In this document: piece by piece, positions 7,507 to 15,964 of the stretch
How the letters are laid out: each line of letters opens with the position of its first letter
How positions within the stretch are numbered: position 1 is the first letter of the stretch
Assembly: GCA_964640665.1 (NCBI GenBank)
Contig: CAZXHT010000008.1
Span: 30,022 to 94,021 of the forward strand
DNA length: 64,000 nt
DNA from: DATKYQ01 sp964640665
GTDB lineage: Bacteria > Myxococcota > B64-G9
Direction: 5' to 3'
Notes under the pieces: model-generated
What the model saw: only the letters and a program-made list of their open reading frames with translations
Told to the model about the DNA's origin: nothing
Database searches by the model: none
Program-made: the position numbers and the translations under genes

Positions 7507-10440
7507 ATGCGTTACTACGCTTCTGACAAGCCCTGGGGAGACATCCTGCCGCGTTACGCTTTCCTGGGGACCCTCTTCGAGGGACTCAGGATTCTCGAGA
7601 TCGGTTGCGGTGACGGCAGCGGCGCGATGTTTCTCAGTGAGCGCGGCGCCGATCAGGTTGTTGGAGTCGACATCCCCGGTAGCGGCCTGAACGCGGCCCT
7701 CGGTCTCGATCCCGTCGAGGGTGTGTCTTTCAAGGCCCTGGAAGCCGGACGGGTCGATGCTCCCTCTGCCGCCTTTGACGTGGTTATAGATTTCGAACTC
7801 GGCTCCGACATACAGGTGGGCACCTTCGAGGAAGTCATGCGGGTGCTCAAGCCGACGGGCGTCCTGGTCACCGGAATCCGCAACCCTGAGCACCCAACCT
7901 TGTCGGAACTCGTCGATCTTCCGGCCGAGCCGGCGCGGCTGTCATTCGAGGATTTCATCGCCGGTCTGCAAGAGCATTTTGCGCGGGTGACGGTTTTGGG
8001 GCAGACGCCTTTTCTGGGCTGCACAGTCGGTTGGATGGGCGCCGGAGCCGAGGATGCGCCGCTGGTGATGGATAGTCTGATTGACGGCGACCATGATGAG
8101 GTTGCCTACTACATCGTGGTCTGCGGGCGGGAGAGCCTGAAGCTCGACGAGCAGTTGCTGATCCAATTGCCCTACCGGCAAGTCGTTGATGAAATCTCCG
8201 ACGAACTCGTCGAGGTGACCGAGGAGGAGGAGCCCGGCGAGACAGTCCGGCAGGCGGGACAAGAGCAGGAAGAGTTGCAGGAGAAGCTCGTCGAACTGAG
8301 GAGGGAGAACGCAGAACTTTCCCAGGCGGCGGAAGATCTACAGGATCAGGTCGCGGCGCGCGAGGGAGAGGCGCAGCATGTTCGTTCCGCAGCGAGCGAA
8401 CTGCGACGCCTGGTGAGGCGGCGTGAAGAGGAAGTAGCCGAGAAGCTGAGCTGGCTCGATGGCGCTCGGTGCGAGGTTGAGCACCTGCAGGGAGAACTGG
8501 CCGATCAGCGCAGGCAGGGCGACGACTTGCGCAAGCGCATCGCCGAACTGGAGAGCGAGATGCGACTGCGGTCCGTCGCGGGCGGCGACGACGAAGTGGC
8601 GCTCACCGCGCTGCGCCAGGAGAACCAGGGGCTGAAACTCTCCCAGCGCAAGCTCGGGCGGGAGCTTTCGGCGTTGCGGGCAGAGCGCGACGAGTGGCAG
8701 GCAGAAATGGAAAGCCTGCAGTCATCCTTGATCGAGCGCAAGCAGCAGATCGACGAGACGCGCGACGAGCTTGAGAGCCTGCGGCAAGAGCGCGAGCGGT
8801 TGGAGCGCTTCGACGAAGAGAGACGCAACGAGCGTGCGGCGACCGAGGCGCAGGTAAAGGCCGTGCGGGCCGAGAACGACAAACTGCTCGCTGATTTGTC
8901 TGTGGCGGAAGGGGAGGGGGAAAAACTCGATCTTTCGCTCAGGGATTCCCGCCGACGGGAAGAGGCCGCTCAGGCCGGGCGGAAATCAGTCGAGGAAGCC
9001 TTGAGCGGCAGCCGCTCTGAGGCCCAGCAACTGCGCTCGCTGCTGGCCGAGAAGACCGGCGAGCTTGCCGGAGCGCAGAAAGAGTTGGCCGACCAGCGGG
9101 CACGCCAACGAGAGCTCGAATCCGACATGCTGGCGCTGATCAACCGTGTCGAGGACGGCGAGAGCAGGGACCACGATCGCCGCGTGATAATCGATCAGCT
9201 TTCCGATCGCAGCTTGCAGAAACAGCAGGATCTGGAAGATGCCCTGGAGAAGGTCGCCGAACTGACCAGGGAGCTTTATGCTGCCCGCCTGCACGAAGAA
9301 GATCTGGCTCGGCAGATCGAGAGCCGGCGCACCGAGGTGCTCGACCAGGAACGCGCACGCGAGGCCCTCGAGTTGGAGATATCCAACCTGCGGGTGGGCG
9401 AGCGCGCCGAACTGCTGCACGTGGCCGCAGAAGTCAAGACGGCCGAGAGCCGGGTCGCGGTCCTCGATCGGGAAAAAGAGGTTCTACAGGAAGAACTTGG
9501 CCGCGAACGTGAATTCACCCGCAGGGCCCGTTCGGATTTCACGCATCAGGGGACGGAGATCGAGGCGCTGCGCGGGACGCTGGCGGTCGCCGAGGGCCGT
9601 CTGGGCGAGGAGCGCGAACGCGCCGGGAAGGTGCCGGCGCTCGAGCAAGACCTGGCTTGGCATCAGGAGGAAATGTCTCGCTTGACGGCCGAGGCTCAGA
9701 CACTAGGCGAGGAACTCGAACGCTGCCACTGGGATCTCGATCAGGTGCACGAAGAACTTGTCGAGGCTCGCGAGGTTGCCGACAAGGCCGCAAACGATGC
9801 AGCCGCGCGGCAGGCTGCCAGGTTCGAAGAAGAACGCCGGAGACTTGAGCAGGAACTGGCAAAGGAGCGCGGTCGCCTGGCCGAGTGGGAACAGGGCCAG
9901 CGCGACAAGGAATTGCTGATCGAGAAGCTGCGCGGACAGATGAATGATCAAGCCGGCGAACTCGGCGAGGCCCGGCAGGGCCTCGAGCGCGAGCAGGCCC
10001 AGGGCAAGATTTTAACCGAGAAACTGGATCGCCTGGGGCTCGAACTGCGTGAGAGTGCCGGCCCGATAGCCGAGGAGCTGAAACTCGCACTGGAGCGCGA
10101 GCAGACACTGCAGGCCAGGGCGGCCACTTTACAGGAACAACTCGGTGAACTGCGAGAGAAGACCGGCACGGACCTGTCTGCCCTCGGAGAGCAGCTCAGG
10201 CGGCGTGAAGAGCAGATGCGCTCTCTGACCACGCGCCTGGCCGAGATGGAAGAAAAAGCACAGGCAGGAGAGGAGCGCGCGCAGAGCCTGCAGCTCGAAT
10301 TGGAAAAAGTCAGGGCTCGTGAGAAACAGCTCGGCATTTTGGCCGCCGGCCTGGCCGAGATGGAGGAACGGGCGCGTGTGGCCGAAGAGCGGCGTGACGA
10401 ATTCGCGCGCCGGCTTGCCGAGCAAAGGGAAGATAGCTGA
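7507..10440 (+). CDS. SAM-dependent methyltransferase fused to a long coiled coil
   Basis: A 977-residue protein. The ATG at 7507 follows GGAGGG at a good distance; the upstream ATG at 7465 lies inside the promoter. Residues 1-200 form a class I methyltransferase: motif I ILEIGCGDGSGAM near residue 26, an acidic VVGVDIP after it, then FDVVIDFELGSD and EVMRVLKPTGVLVTGI. From about residue 230 to the end nearly every segment is charged heptad coiled coil rich in E, R, L and Q, about 740 residues or roughly 110 nm if fully extended. Such fusions occur in some bacteria, where the coil may act as a molecular ruler or scaffold for modification of surface glycans or proteins; that role is inference. 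The substrate is unknown. A 27-nt gap leads to the peptidase gene, suggesting co-transcription. Confidence 0.85.
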   Translation: MRYYASDKPWGDILPRYAFLGTLFEGLRILEIGCGDGSGAMFLSERGADQVVGVDIPGSGLNAALGLDPVEGVSFKALEAGRVDAPSAAFDVVIDFELGSDIQVGTFEEVMRVLKPTGVLVTGIRNPEHPTLSELVDLPAEPARLSFEDFIAGLQEHFARVTVLGQTPFLGCTVGWMGAGAEDAPLVMDSLIDGDHDEVAYYIVVCGRESLKLDEQLLIQLPYRQVVDEISDELVEVTEEEEPGETVRQAGQEQEELQEKLVELRRENAELSQAAEDLQDQVAAREGEAQHVRSAASELRRLVRRREEEVAEKLSWLDGARCEVEHLQGELADQRRQGDDLRKRIAELESEMRLRSVAGGDDEVALTALRQENQGLKLSQRKLGRELSALRAERDEWQAEMESLQSSLIERKQQIDETRDELESLRQERERLERFDEERRNERAATEAQVKAVRAENDKLLADLSVAEGEGEKLDLSLRDSRRREEAAQAGRKSVEEALSGSRSEAQQLRSLLAEKTGELAGAQKELADQRARQRELESDMLALINRVEDGESRDHDRRVIIDQLSDRSLQKQQDLEDALEKVAELTRELYAARLHEEDLARQIESRRTEVLDQERAREALELEISNLRVGERAELLHVAAEVKTAESRVAVLDREKEVLQEELGREREFTRRARSDFTHQGTEIEALRGTLAVAEGRLGEERERAGKVPALEQDLAWHQEEMSRLTAEAQTLGEELERCHWDLDQVHEELVEAREVADKAANDAAARQAARFEEERRRLEQELAKERGRLAEWEQGQRDKELLIEKLRGQMNDQAGELGEARQGLEREQAQGKILTEKLDRLGLELRESAGPIAEELKLALEREQTLQARAATLQEQLGELREKTGTDLSALGEQLRRREEQMRSLTTRLAEMEEKAQAGEERAQSLQLELEKVRAREKQLGILAAGLAEMEERARVAEERRDEFARRLAEQREDS

Positions 10441-10467
10441 CCGCTGCACCGCCTGGAAGGAGCGAGC

Positions 10468-11862
10468 ATGGACGACCAGGCCTTCCGTGACGAGGGACTG
10501 AAGCATCTCAAGGCACTGGTTGCCATGGATACCACGAACCCTCCCGGCAACGAAATGCAGGCCGCGCGCTACTTGCACGAAGTGCTGAGCGGCGAGGGGC
10601 TGGAGCCTGTGCTTCTCGAGTCGGCTCCCGGGCGCGGGAACCTGGTGGCCCGCCTGCGCGGTGACGGGTCCGAAAAGCCGCTATTGTTACTCAGCCACCT
10701 GGACGTGGTTCCTGCCGACGCCGAGAGCTGGGAAGTGCCGCCGTTTTCGGCCCAGGAAAAGGACGGCTACCTGTATGGGCGCGGAACGCTGGACATGAAG
10801 CAGATGACAGCCATGTCGCTGATGGCCGTCTGCCGGCTCAAACGCCTGGGTGTTGAGCTCAAGCGGGACGTGATCTTCGCCGCCGTGGCCGACGAGGAAG
10901 AAGGCGGCCGCTTCGGCGCGGCCTACCTGGTCGAGAATCACCCCGACCTGATCCGCGCGGAGTATGCACTCTGCGAGTTTGGCGGGTTCAGGTTGGACGT
11001 ACGGGGGCGCACCTTTTTCCCGGTGCAGGTGGCCGAGCGCGGCTGTGCCTGGTGCCGGGTGAGTTTCGAGGGCCGGCCGGGCCACGCTTCCATTCCCGAC
11101 CCGCACAGCGCGATCAGCAAGTTGGTGCGTGGCCTGTTACGGCTGCAAAAGAAGGGCTTGCCGTATCACGCCACCGATACCGTTAGAGATTTCATGGCCC
11201 AGGTCTCGATCGGACAGAAGGCCCATGTGCGCGCGGCCATGAAGGCTGTGTTGAACCCACTTACCAGCCGGCTGGCACTGGGCCAGATGGATAAAGAACA
11301 GGCGCGCGTCTTTTACGCCCAGCTACACTCCACGGCCACACCTACCGTACTGCGCGCCGGAAAGAAGAAAAACGTGATCCCGGCCCGGGCGGAGGCGATG
11401 CTGGACGGGCGCGTGCTGCCCGGACAGACATGGGAGGATTTCCAGCGGGAACTTCAGGACGTGCTGGGCAAGGAGGCCGAGATCGAGCTGCTGCGCTGGA
11501 TGGATCCGCTGGTATACTCGGCTGACACGCCCCTGTTCGACGTGATTCGCCGCGTGGTGAATGATCGAGAGCCCGGCGCGGAGGTGGTGCCATACCTGTT
11601 GACGGCCTTCACGGATGCCAAGCACATGCACAAACTGGGAATCATCACCTATGGGTTCTCTCCCATGAACAATGACCCTGACGAGAAGATCTCGACCTTG
11701 ATACACGGTTACAACGAGCGCATCGGCATCGAGGCCTTCGGCTGGGGCCAGGAGGTCCTGGCCGAGGTGGTCGAGCGTTTCTGTTCCAGCCCGTCGAGCG
11801 ACAAGGCGGTCGGCACGTTGATGGACGAACTTATCGAGCCGGGGACGGGCAATGAGTCCTAA
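10468..11862 (+). CDS. M20 family metallopeptidase (ArgE/DapE/CPG2 type)
   Basis: A 464-residue protein beginning at an ATG behind GGAAGGAG. It shows the di-zinc M20 signature: LLLLSHLDVVPADAESWEVPPFSA, GRGTLDMKQM and AAVADEEEGGRFGA, where the His, the bridging Asp and the catalytic Glu-Glu pair are present. A dimerisation-domain segment (FEGRPGHASIPDPHSAISKLV) follows, and a late His ligand lies in the C-terminal part. Family members hydrolyse acyl-amino acids, dipeptides or succinyl-diaminopimelate in the cytoplasm; the substrate cannot be named. The small lipoprotein gene follows immediately, with its Shine-Dalgarno at this gene's stop, so they form one operon. Confidence 0.9.
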   Translation: MDDQAFRDEGLKHLKALVAMDTTNPPGNEMQAARYLHEVLSGEGLEPVLLESAPGRGNLVARLRGDGSEKPLLLLSHLDVVPADAESWEVPPFSAQEKDGYLYGRGTLDMKQMTAMSLMAVCRLKRLGVELKRDVIFAAVADEEEGGRFGAAYLVENHPDLIRAEYALCEFGGFRLDVRGRTFFPVQVAERGCAWCRVSFEGRPGHASIPDPHSAISKLVRGLLRLQKKGLPYHATDTVRDFMAQVSIGQKAHVRAAMKAVLNPLTSRLALGQMDKEQARVFYAQLHSTATPTVLRAGKKKNVIPARAEAMLDGRVLPGQTWEDFQRELQDVLGKEAEIELLRWMDPLVYSADTPLFDVIRRVVNDREPGAEVVPYLLTAFTDAKHMHKLGIITYGFSPMNNDPDEKISTLIHGYNERIGIEAFGWGQEVLAEVVERFCSSPSSDKAVGTLMDELIEPGTGNES

Positions 11863-11875
11863 GGAGGCAGAGAAG

Positions 11876-12292
11876 ATGAGCGAGAAAATATCCCCGCTGA
11901 TATTGTTCGCCGTGGCGCTGGCATTTGTCGGTTGCGGAGAAAAAGAGACACCCACACCCACGCACATGGTCTTCGGCACGCTGACCTACACCAGTATCGA
12001 CCCCGGCAACCGGGTCGCCTGGATCAAGCTTGTCGCGGCAGAGGGCAATCTCACCGACTCGGCCCTGTATTCCTCCTCGTGCCTGTTCCAGGGGCCCGGC
12101 TGCGATTACAGCATGCTGTTCGTCCCCGAGGGCGAGTACTCGCTGTATGCTTTGATAGACATGAACGGCAACACTGAAGAACCCGCGCTTGTACCGGACA
12201 GCGGCGATCTGGTCACCTTTGGCAAGCCGCTGATGTTATGGTCCAAGACGCAAGTCGATTTCCCAGACACGGCCTGGCACATGATGCCGTAA
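11876..12292 (+). CDS. Small lipoprotein, unknown function
   Basis: A 138-residue protein. The ATG at 11876 is chosen because AAGGAGG at 11861-11867 lies at ideal distance. The signal peptide ends in a lipobox (LAFVGC, Cys near residue 19). The mature chain is short and beta-rich (GTLTYTSIDPGNRVAWIKLVAAEG, YDYSMLFVPEGEYSLYALIDMNGN) with two further cysteines, resembling small beta-sandwich carbohydrate- or metal-binding lipoproteins. No family recognised. It lies between a peptidase and a TPR lipoprotein on the same strand. Confidence 0.8.
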   Translation: MSEKISPLILFAVALAFVGCGEKETPTPTHMVFGTLTYTSIDPGNRVAWIKLVAAEGNLTDSALYSSSCLFQGPGCDYSMLFVPEGEYSLYALIDMNGNTEEPALVPDSGDLVTFGKPLMLWSKTQVDFPDTAWHMMP

Positions 12293-12300
12293 GTACTAAT

Positions 12301-12329
12301 TTGACATTCCTGCCGGGTCAACCTTACGA
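12301..12329 (+). promoter_or_regulatory. Possible promoter for the TPR lipoprotein
   Basis: TTGACA (12301-12306) and a poor -10, TTACGA (12324-12329), are separated by 17 nt. The start of transcription would almost reach the ATG at 12339, so this may be a chance -35 box. Confidence 0.3.
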
Positions 12330-12338
12330 TCGGCGAAC

Positions 12339-13946
12339 ATGTCTAGATTGCTTCCAGTTGCGGGTGTGGTTGCGGCGCTTTTCTTGGCCGGATGCTCGGC
12401 CGTGTCTACTCACCTCCAGCGCGGCGACGAGTTGATGCAGGCAGATCTTTACGAAGAGGCGCTGGCCGAGTATCGCAAGGCCGCGGCCGCGGATCCCGAG
12501 AACCCCGTGGCCAAGACGCGCATCGAGAAGGTGCGCCGGGAGCTTTCCTCTGGTGCCAACGAGGAAGGCCTGAGCCTGATGCAGATGAAGGATTTTGTCG
12601 GGGCCATCGCGGCCTTCAAGAAGGCCATCGGATACGATCCTTCCCAGACTTCCTACAAGAAGAACCTGAGCCAGGCCATCGGCCAGATCATGCTGCTTGG
12701 GAACAAGGCCCGTGAAAAAAAGGACTTCGCCGGAGCGATCTCCCTCTATCAGAAACTGCAAAAGGCGTTGCCCGGCGACAAACAGACCGAACAAGCCCTT
12801 GAAGAGACCAAGATCAAATGGGCCAAGAAATTGTTTGCCTCGGCCGGGGAGGACATTGACAGAAAGCTGTTCGGCAATGCCTTGATATCGCTGGTCAGAA
12901 TCCACAAACTCGTCGGCATCTACCGTGATTCGGCCGCTTTAGAGGCCGAGGCCCGCGGCGAGATCCAGACTGCATCCCGGTTCGGCATAGCCGTGTTGCC
13001 CGGAAAGACCAGGCGTAAACAGCGTGAACGCACGGCTGGCATGGTTCAGGCGCTGCGGAGTGCCAAGGTGAAAAACTGCCCGACGGTGGATATTCCAGCC
13101 ACGGGCAAGCCGGAGCTTACGCTGCGGGTGTCGGTCGAGGACCTGTCGTTCGACGAGGCCCGCCGGGTGACAACGGCTGAGCAGAAGTACCGTTCCGGGA
13201 CACGCATGGTGGACAACCCCAAGTTTATCGAGATGAAGAAGAAGATCGCCGACGATCGCGAACGCATTTCGGATCTCGGACAAAAAATAACAGACGACAA
13301 GAAGATAATCGAGCAGGCCAGGCAAGTTTTCGCGGATGCCGGCCCGAGTGACGATGAGGAGTCCTTGCGCGGGCGCCTGAAGAAGGCCGAAAAGGACAAC
13401 ATCGACCATAAGGCGGACAGGGAAAAGACTCAGGAAGAGGTCGTGCGGCTACGGAGCGCCCTTTCTCATACGCCGCGCAAGCTTCCCGAACCGGTATTCG
13501 ACATGCACTCGTACGAAGTCTACGAGGTGACTCGCACCGCTGGCGTCAAGGCGCGTTTCATCGCCCGCGGCGAAGGTAGTGCGAAACTCATGGATCAGGT
13601 TGTCGAAGGAAGCTCCTCGACCACTGACAAGACCAACCGGGCCGAATACAAGTTCGCCGTCAAGGCCGACCCGCTCGCTTTTCCCGTGGGAGACGAAGAT
13701 CTGGCCGACAAGGCCACAACAGACGCCGCCGGGAAGATCGGCAAGCAGCTCGGGGGGTTGTGCGGCCGCTGGCAGGATGAGATCTTATCGCGGGCCCGCC
13801 AAGCCGCAACGGCGGCTCCGATCGAAGCGACCGAGGACTACGTGCTCTACTTGATCGTATGCCCCAAGGAAGCCCCCTCCGAAATCAAGCAGTTTCTGAA
13901 AGAGCAGTTTCAGTTCGATGACATCGGGGCGCTGCGGGGGAAGTAG
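12339..13946 (+). CDS. TPR-repeat lipoprotein, unknown function
   Basis: A 535-residue protein. The signal peptide ends in LFLAGC (Cys near residue 19), so it is lipid-anchored. Residues of about 25-190 are TPR repeats: GDELMQADLYEEALAEYRKAAAADPENPVAK, KDFVGAIAAFKKAIGYDPS and KDFAGAISLYQKLQKALPGD. Residues of about 200-460 contain a beta/alpha region and an acidic coiled coil (EMKKKIADDRERISDLGQKITDD). The C-terminal part is unfamiliar. TPR lipoproteins commonly assemble outer-membrane complexes; that function here is inference. It converges on the HU-family gene, with only 3 bp between them. Confidence 0.85.
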   Translation: MSRLLPVAGVVAALFLAGCSAVSTHLQRGDELMQADLYEEALAEYRKAAAADPENPVAKTRIEKVRRELSSGANEEGLSLMQMKDFVGAIAAFKKAIGYDPSQTSYKKNLSQAIGQIMLLGNKAREKKDFAGAISLYQKLQKALPGDKQTEQALEETKIKWAKKLFASAGEDIDRKLFGNALISLVRIHKLVGIYRDSAALEAEARGEIQTASRFGIAVLPGKTRRKQRERTAGMVQALRSAKVKNCPTVDIPATGKPELTLRVSVEDLSFDEARRVTTAEQKYRSGTRMVDNPKFIEMKKKIADDRERISDLGQKITDDKKIIEQARQVFADAGPSDDEESLRGRLKKAEKDNIDHKADREKTQEEVVRLRSALSHTPRKLPEPVFDMHSYEVYEVTRTAGVKARFIARGEGSAKLMDQVVEGSSSTTDKTNRAEYKFAVKADPLAFPVGDEDLADKATTDAAGKIGKQLGGLCGRWQDEILSRARQAATAAPIEATEDYVLYLIVCPKEAPSEIKQFLKEQFQFDDIGALRGK

Positions 13947-13949
13947 TGC

Positions 13950-14261
13950 TCATTTGTCCTTGGCTTCCTCGCCATCTTCCTTCTTGCCCGGGTTGACGAT
14001 CTCCTTGAGTTCCCTGTAGGCCCCGAAGCGGACGACCTTCTTGCGCGGGATATGGATCTTCTCGCCTGTTTTCGGGTTGCGTCCCGCACGGGCCTTGTGC
14101 ACCTTGACCTTGAGCACACCCAACCCCGGAAAGACGAACTCGCCGTCCGTCACCAGCCTCTTCTTGGCCAGGGCCACCAGGCCGTCATAAAAGCGGTTGA
14201 TGTTGGCCTTACTGATTCCAGAAGCGCGCATGATGCCGTCAACCATCTCGTCCCTGTTCAT
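13950..14261 (-). CDS. HU/IHF-family DNA-binding protein
   Basis: A 103-residue protein matching the HU fold: an N-terminal helical dimer region (MNRDEMVDGIMRASGISKANINRFYDGLVALAKKRL), the turn GEFVFPGLGVLKVKV, then the beta arm AGRNPKTGEKIHIPRKKVVRF with the conserved RNPxTGExI tip, and an acidic/lysine tail (PGKKEDGEEAKDK). It bends and compacts DNA as a dimer. The tail is longer than in E. coli HU (about 90 residues). A GAGGAGG precedes the ATG. Only 30 bp separate it from purF upstream on the same strand, so it may be transcribed from the purF promoter. Confidence 0.93.
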   Translation of the reverse strand: MNRDEMVDGIMRASGISKANINRFYDGLVALAKKRLVTDGEFVFPGLGVLKVKVHKARAGRNPKTGEKIHIPRKKVVRFGAYRELKEIVNPGKKEDGEEAKDK

Positions 14262-14291
14262 CTCTTTACCTCCTCTTGGAGCCAGTGGGAT

Positions 14292-15788
14292 CTATAAAAC
14301 GAGTTCTCTCTGAACACAGGTTCTGCGATCTTTTTCGATCCAATCGACTTGTTCGCCCGTCAGTTGCAACGGGTAACGACCGTCGAAGCAGGCCGCGCAG
14401 CAGTTTTCGGGAAAGGCGGCCCGCAGCCCGGAAAGCGGCAGATAGGTGAGCGAGTCGAGTCCCAGCCTACGGGCCAAGCCTTGCTCGATCGCGGCCTGCG
14501 ATTCTTGCGGAGCGGACTCGCCCTCGGCGCCGGCGTTACGGCGGGGCAGGAAGGCCGTGGCGACAAGTTCCGCGCGAGTGGACATGTCGATCCCGTAGTA
14601 ACAAGGATAGATAACCGGCGGTGAGTGGATTGCCAGGTGAATCTCTCTCGCACCCTGGTCGCGGATTATCTGGATGGTACGTTTCAGCGTCGAGCCGCGC
14701 ACGATGCTGTCGTCGACTACCAGCACCCTGCGCCCGGCGAATTCCGAGCGGATGGGATTCAACTTGAGCCGCAGGGCGTTGGTGCGTTCTCCCTGGCTGG
14801 GCATGATGAAGGTCCGCCCGGTGTAGCGGTTCTTGATGAATCCTTCACGGTAGGGCAGGCCGAGTTCTTCGGCCAAGGCGTTGGCCGACGGCCGCGACGT
14901 GTCGGGAATGGGGATGACAACATCGGCTTCGAGTCCCTTGGCCTTGAAGGCCTTGGCCAGTTCGTGCCCCAGCGCCAGCCGCACACCATATATGCTGTAG
15001 CCGTTCATGATCGAATCTGGCCGGGCAAAATAGATGTACTCGAAGATGCACGGCGCCGAGCCCCGCGATCCCAGATCGAAACGGGTGGGTTCCCGGTTGG
15101 GGCGCAGGATCATGACCTCGCCCGGCGCGATGTCGCCCTCGAGATGCGCATCCAGGGCGTCGAGCGCCACCGACTCCGAAGCCACGATCGCGCTGCCGTC
15201 TTTGCGTCCCCAGACCGCCGGGCGAATGCCGTAAGGATCGCGCGCCACAATCAGTGTCTCCTGGCCGTCGAGGATCATGGCCGCCACGATCGAGTAGGCA
15301 CCTTTGGCCTGCTCGAAAGTTGTTTTCAGGGCGGCCACGGCGTCCTCTGTCGTGTGGTTTTTGTGACGCCGGCGCATGAGTTCGATGGCGAAGAGACACA
15401 ACACGGGCTCGATGTCGCAGCGACTCATCAAGTGGACCGATTCGTCGTCCAATTTGCAATGCATCTGGGGTACGTTGATGAAGTTGCCGTTGTGGGCCAT
15501 CAGCACGCCGGGCTGCCGATACCAGAAGGGCTGCGCGTCTCGCAAGAGGCCCGAGCCGAGGGTCGGGTAGCGTACGTGGCCAAGACCCACAGTCCCGGGA
15601 GTCGCCTCCACTTCGCGCGGGCCGAACGACTGGCCCACCAGCCCGAGCTTACGGACCACCGGGAAGTCGCTCTGGTTAATCGTGCCGACACCGGCGCTGT
15701 CCTGCCCACGGTGCTGCAGCGCCTGGAGGGCCAGCACGAGGTCTGCCGCGCACGGCGCCCGGCTGATTATTCCCACGAAGCCGCACAT
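14292..15788 (-). CDS. purF: Amidophosphoribosyltransferase PurF (Fe-S type)
   Basis: PurF makes 5-phosphoribosylamine from PRPP and glutamine, the first step of purine synthesis. The 498-residue product starts MCGFVGIISR, so the Ntn nucleophile Cys2 pins the start codon. The glutaminase domain shows ALQHRGQDSAG and LMAHNGNFIN; the synthase domain has the PRPP loop VLVVDDSIVRGST. Three positions match the four cysteines of Bacillus-type Fe-S enzymes (CIFEYIYFARPDS, YPCYYGIDM, and CAACF near the end), so a 4Fe-4S cluster and a processed N-terminus are likely. No Shine-Dalgarno precedes the ATG (the upstream bases read CTTACTCCTG). Together with the promoter, this suggests a leaderless or near-leaderless mRNA. 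Confidence 0.97.
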   Translation of the reverse strand: MCGFVGIISRAPCAADLVLALQALQHRGQDSAGVGTINQSDFPVVRKLGLVGQSFGPREVEATPGTVGLGHVRYPTLGSGLLRDAQPFWYRQPGVLMAHNGNFINVPQMHCKLDDESVHLMSRCDIEPVLCLFAIELMRRRHKNHTTEDAVAALKTTFEQAKGAYSIVAAMILDGQETLIVARDPYGIRPAVWGRKDGSAIVASESVALDALDAHLEGDIAPGEVMILRPNREPTRFDLGSRGSAPCIFEYIYFARPDSIMNGYSIYGVRLALGHELAKAFKAKGLEADVVIPIPDTSRPSANALAEELGLPYREGFIKNRYTGRTFIMPSQGERTNALRLKLNPIRSEFAGRRVLVVDDSIVRGSTLKRTIQIIRDQGAREIHLAIHSPPVIYPCYYGIDMSTRAELVATAFLPRRNAGAEGESAPQESQAAIEQGLARRLGLDSLTYLPLSGLRAAFPENCCAACFDGRYPLQLTGEQVDWIEKDRRTCVQRELVL

Positions 15789-15796
15789 CAGGAGTA

Positions 15797-15825
15797 AGCG
15801 TACTCGCCGGCCGGGTCGCGGTCAA
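15797..15825 (-). promoter_or_regulatory. Candidate promoter of purF
   Basis: Minus strand TTGACC (15820-15825), 17 nt, TACGCT (15797-15802). The predicted start, about 15790, falls within two or three bases of the ATG at 15788. The -10 is weak. Confidence 0.4.
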
Positions 15826-15841
15826 CGACAAAGGGAAATAC

Positions 15842-15948
15842 AGGGGGACGTTGGTACATTAAGAACATTAATACTACTAGTTGCTGAAAATTTGGACCGA
15901 AGAGCGAGATTGGATGAATTAATGTTCTTAATGTACCAACGTCCCCCT
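15842..15948. repeat. 107-bp element with 31-bp perfect terminal inverted repeats
   Basis: Positions 15842-15872 and 15918-15948 are exact reverse complements (31 of 31), enclosing a 45-bp AT-rich centre. The outer ends read AGGGGGACGTTGG; the inner half is AT-rich. It fills the intergenic space between the anti-sigma gene's stop and the purF promoter. There is no U-tract, so it is not an ordinary terminator. The shape fits a REPIN- or MITE-type non-autonomous element mobilised by a Y1 (REP-associated) transposase elsewhere in the genome; that origin is inference. Confidence 0.85.
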
Positions 15949-15964
15949 ATACCCACTGGCTGCT

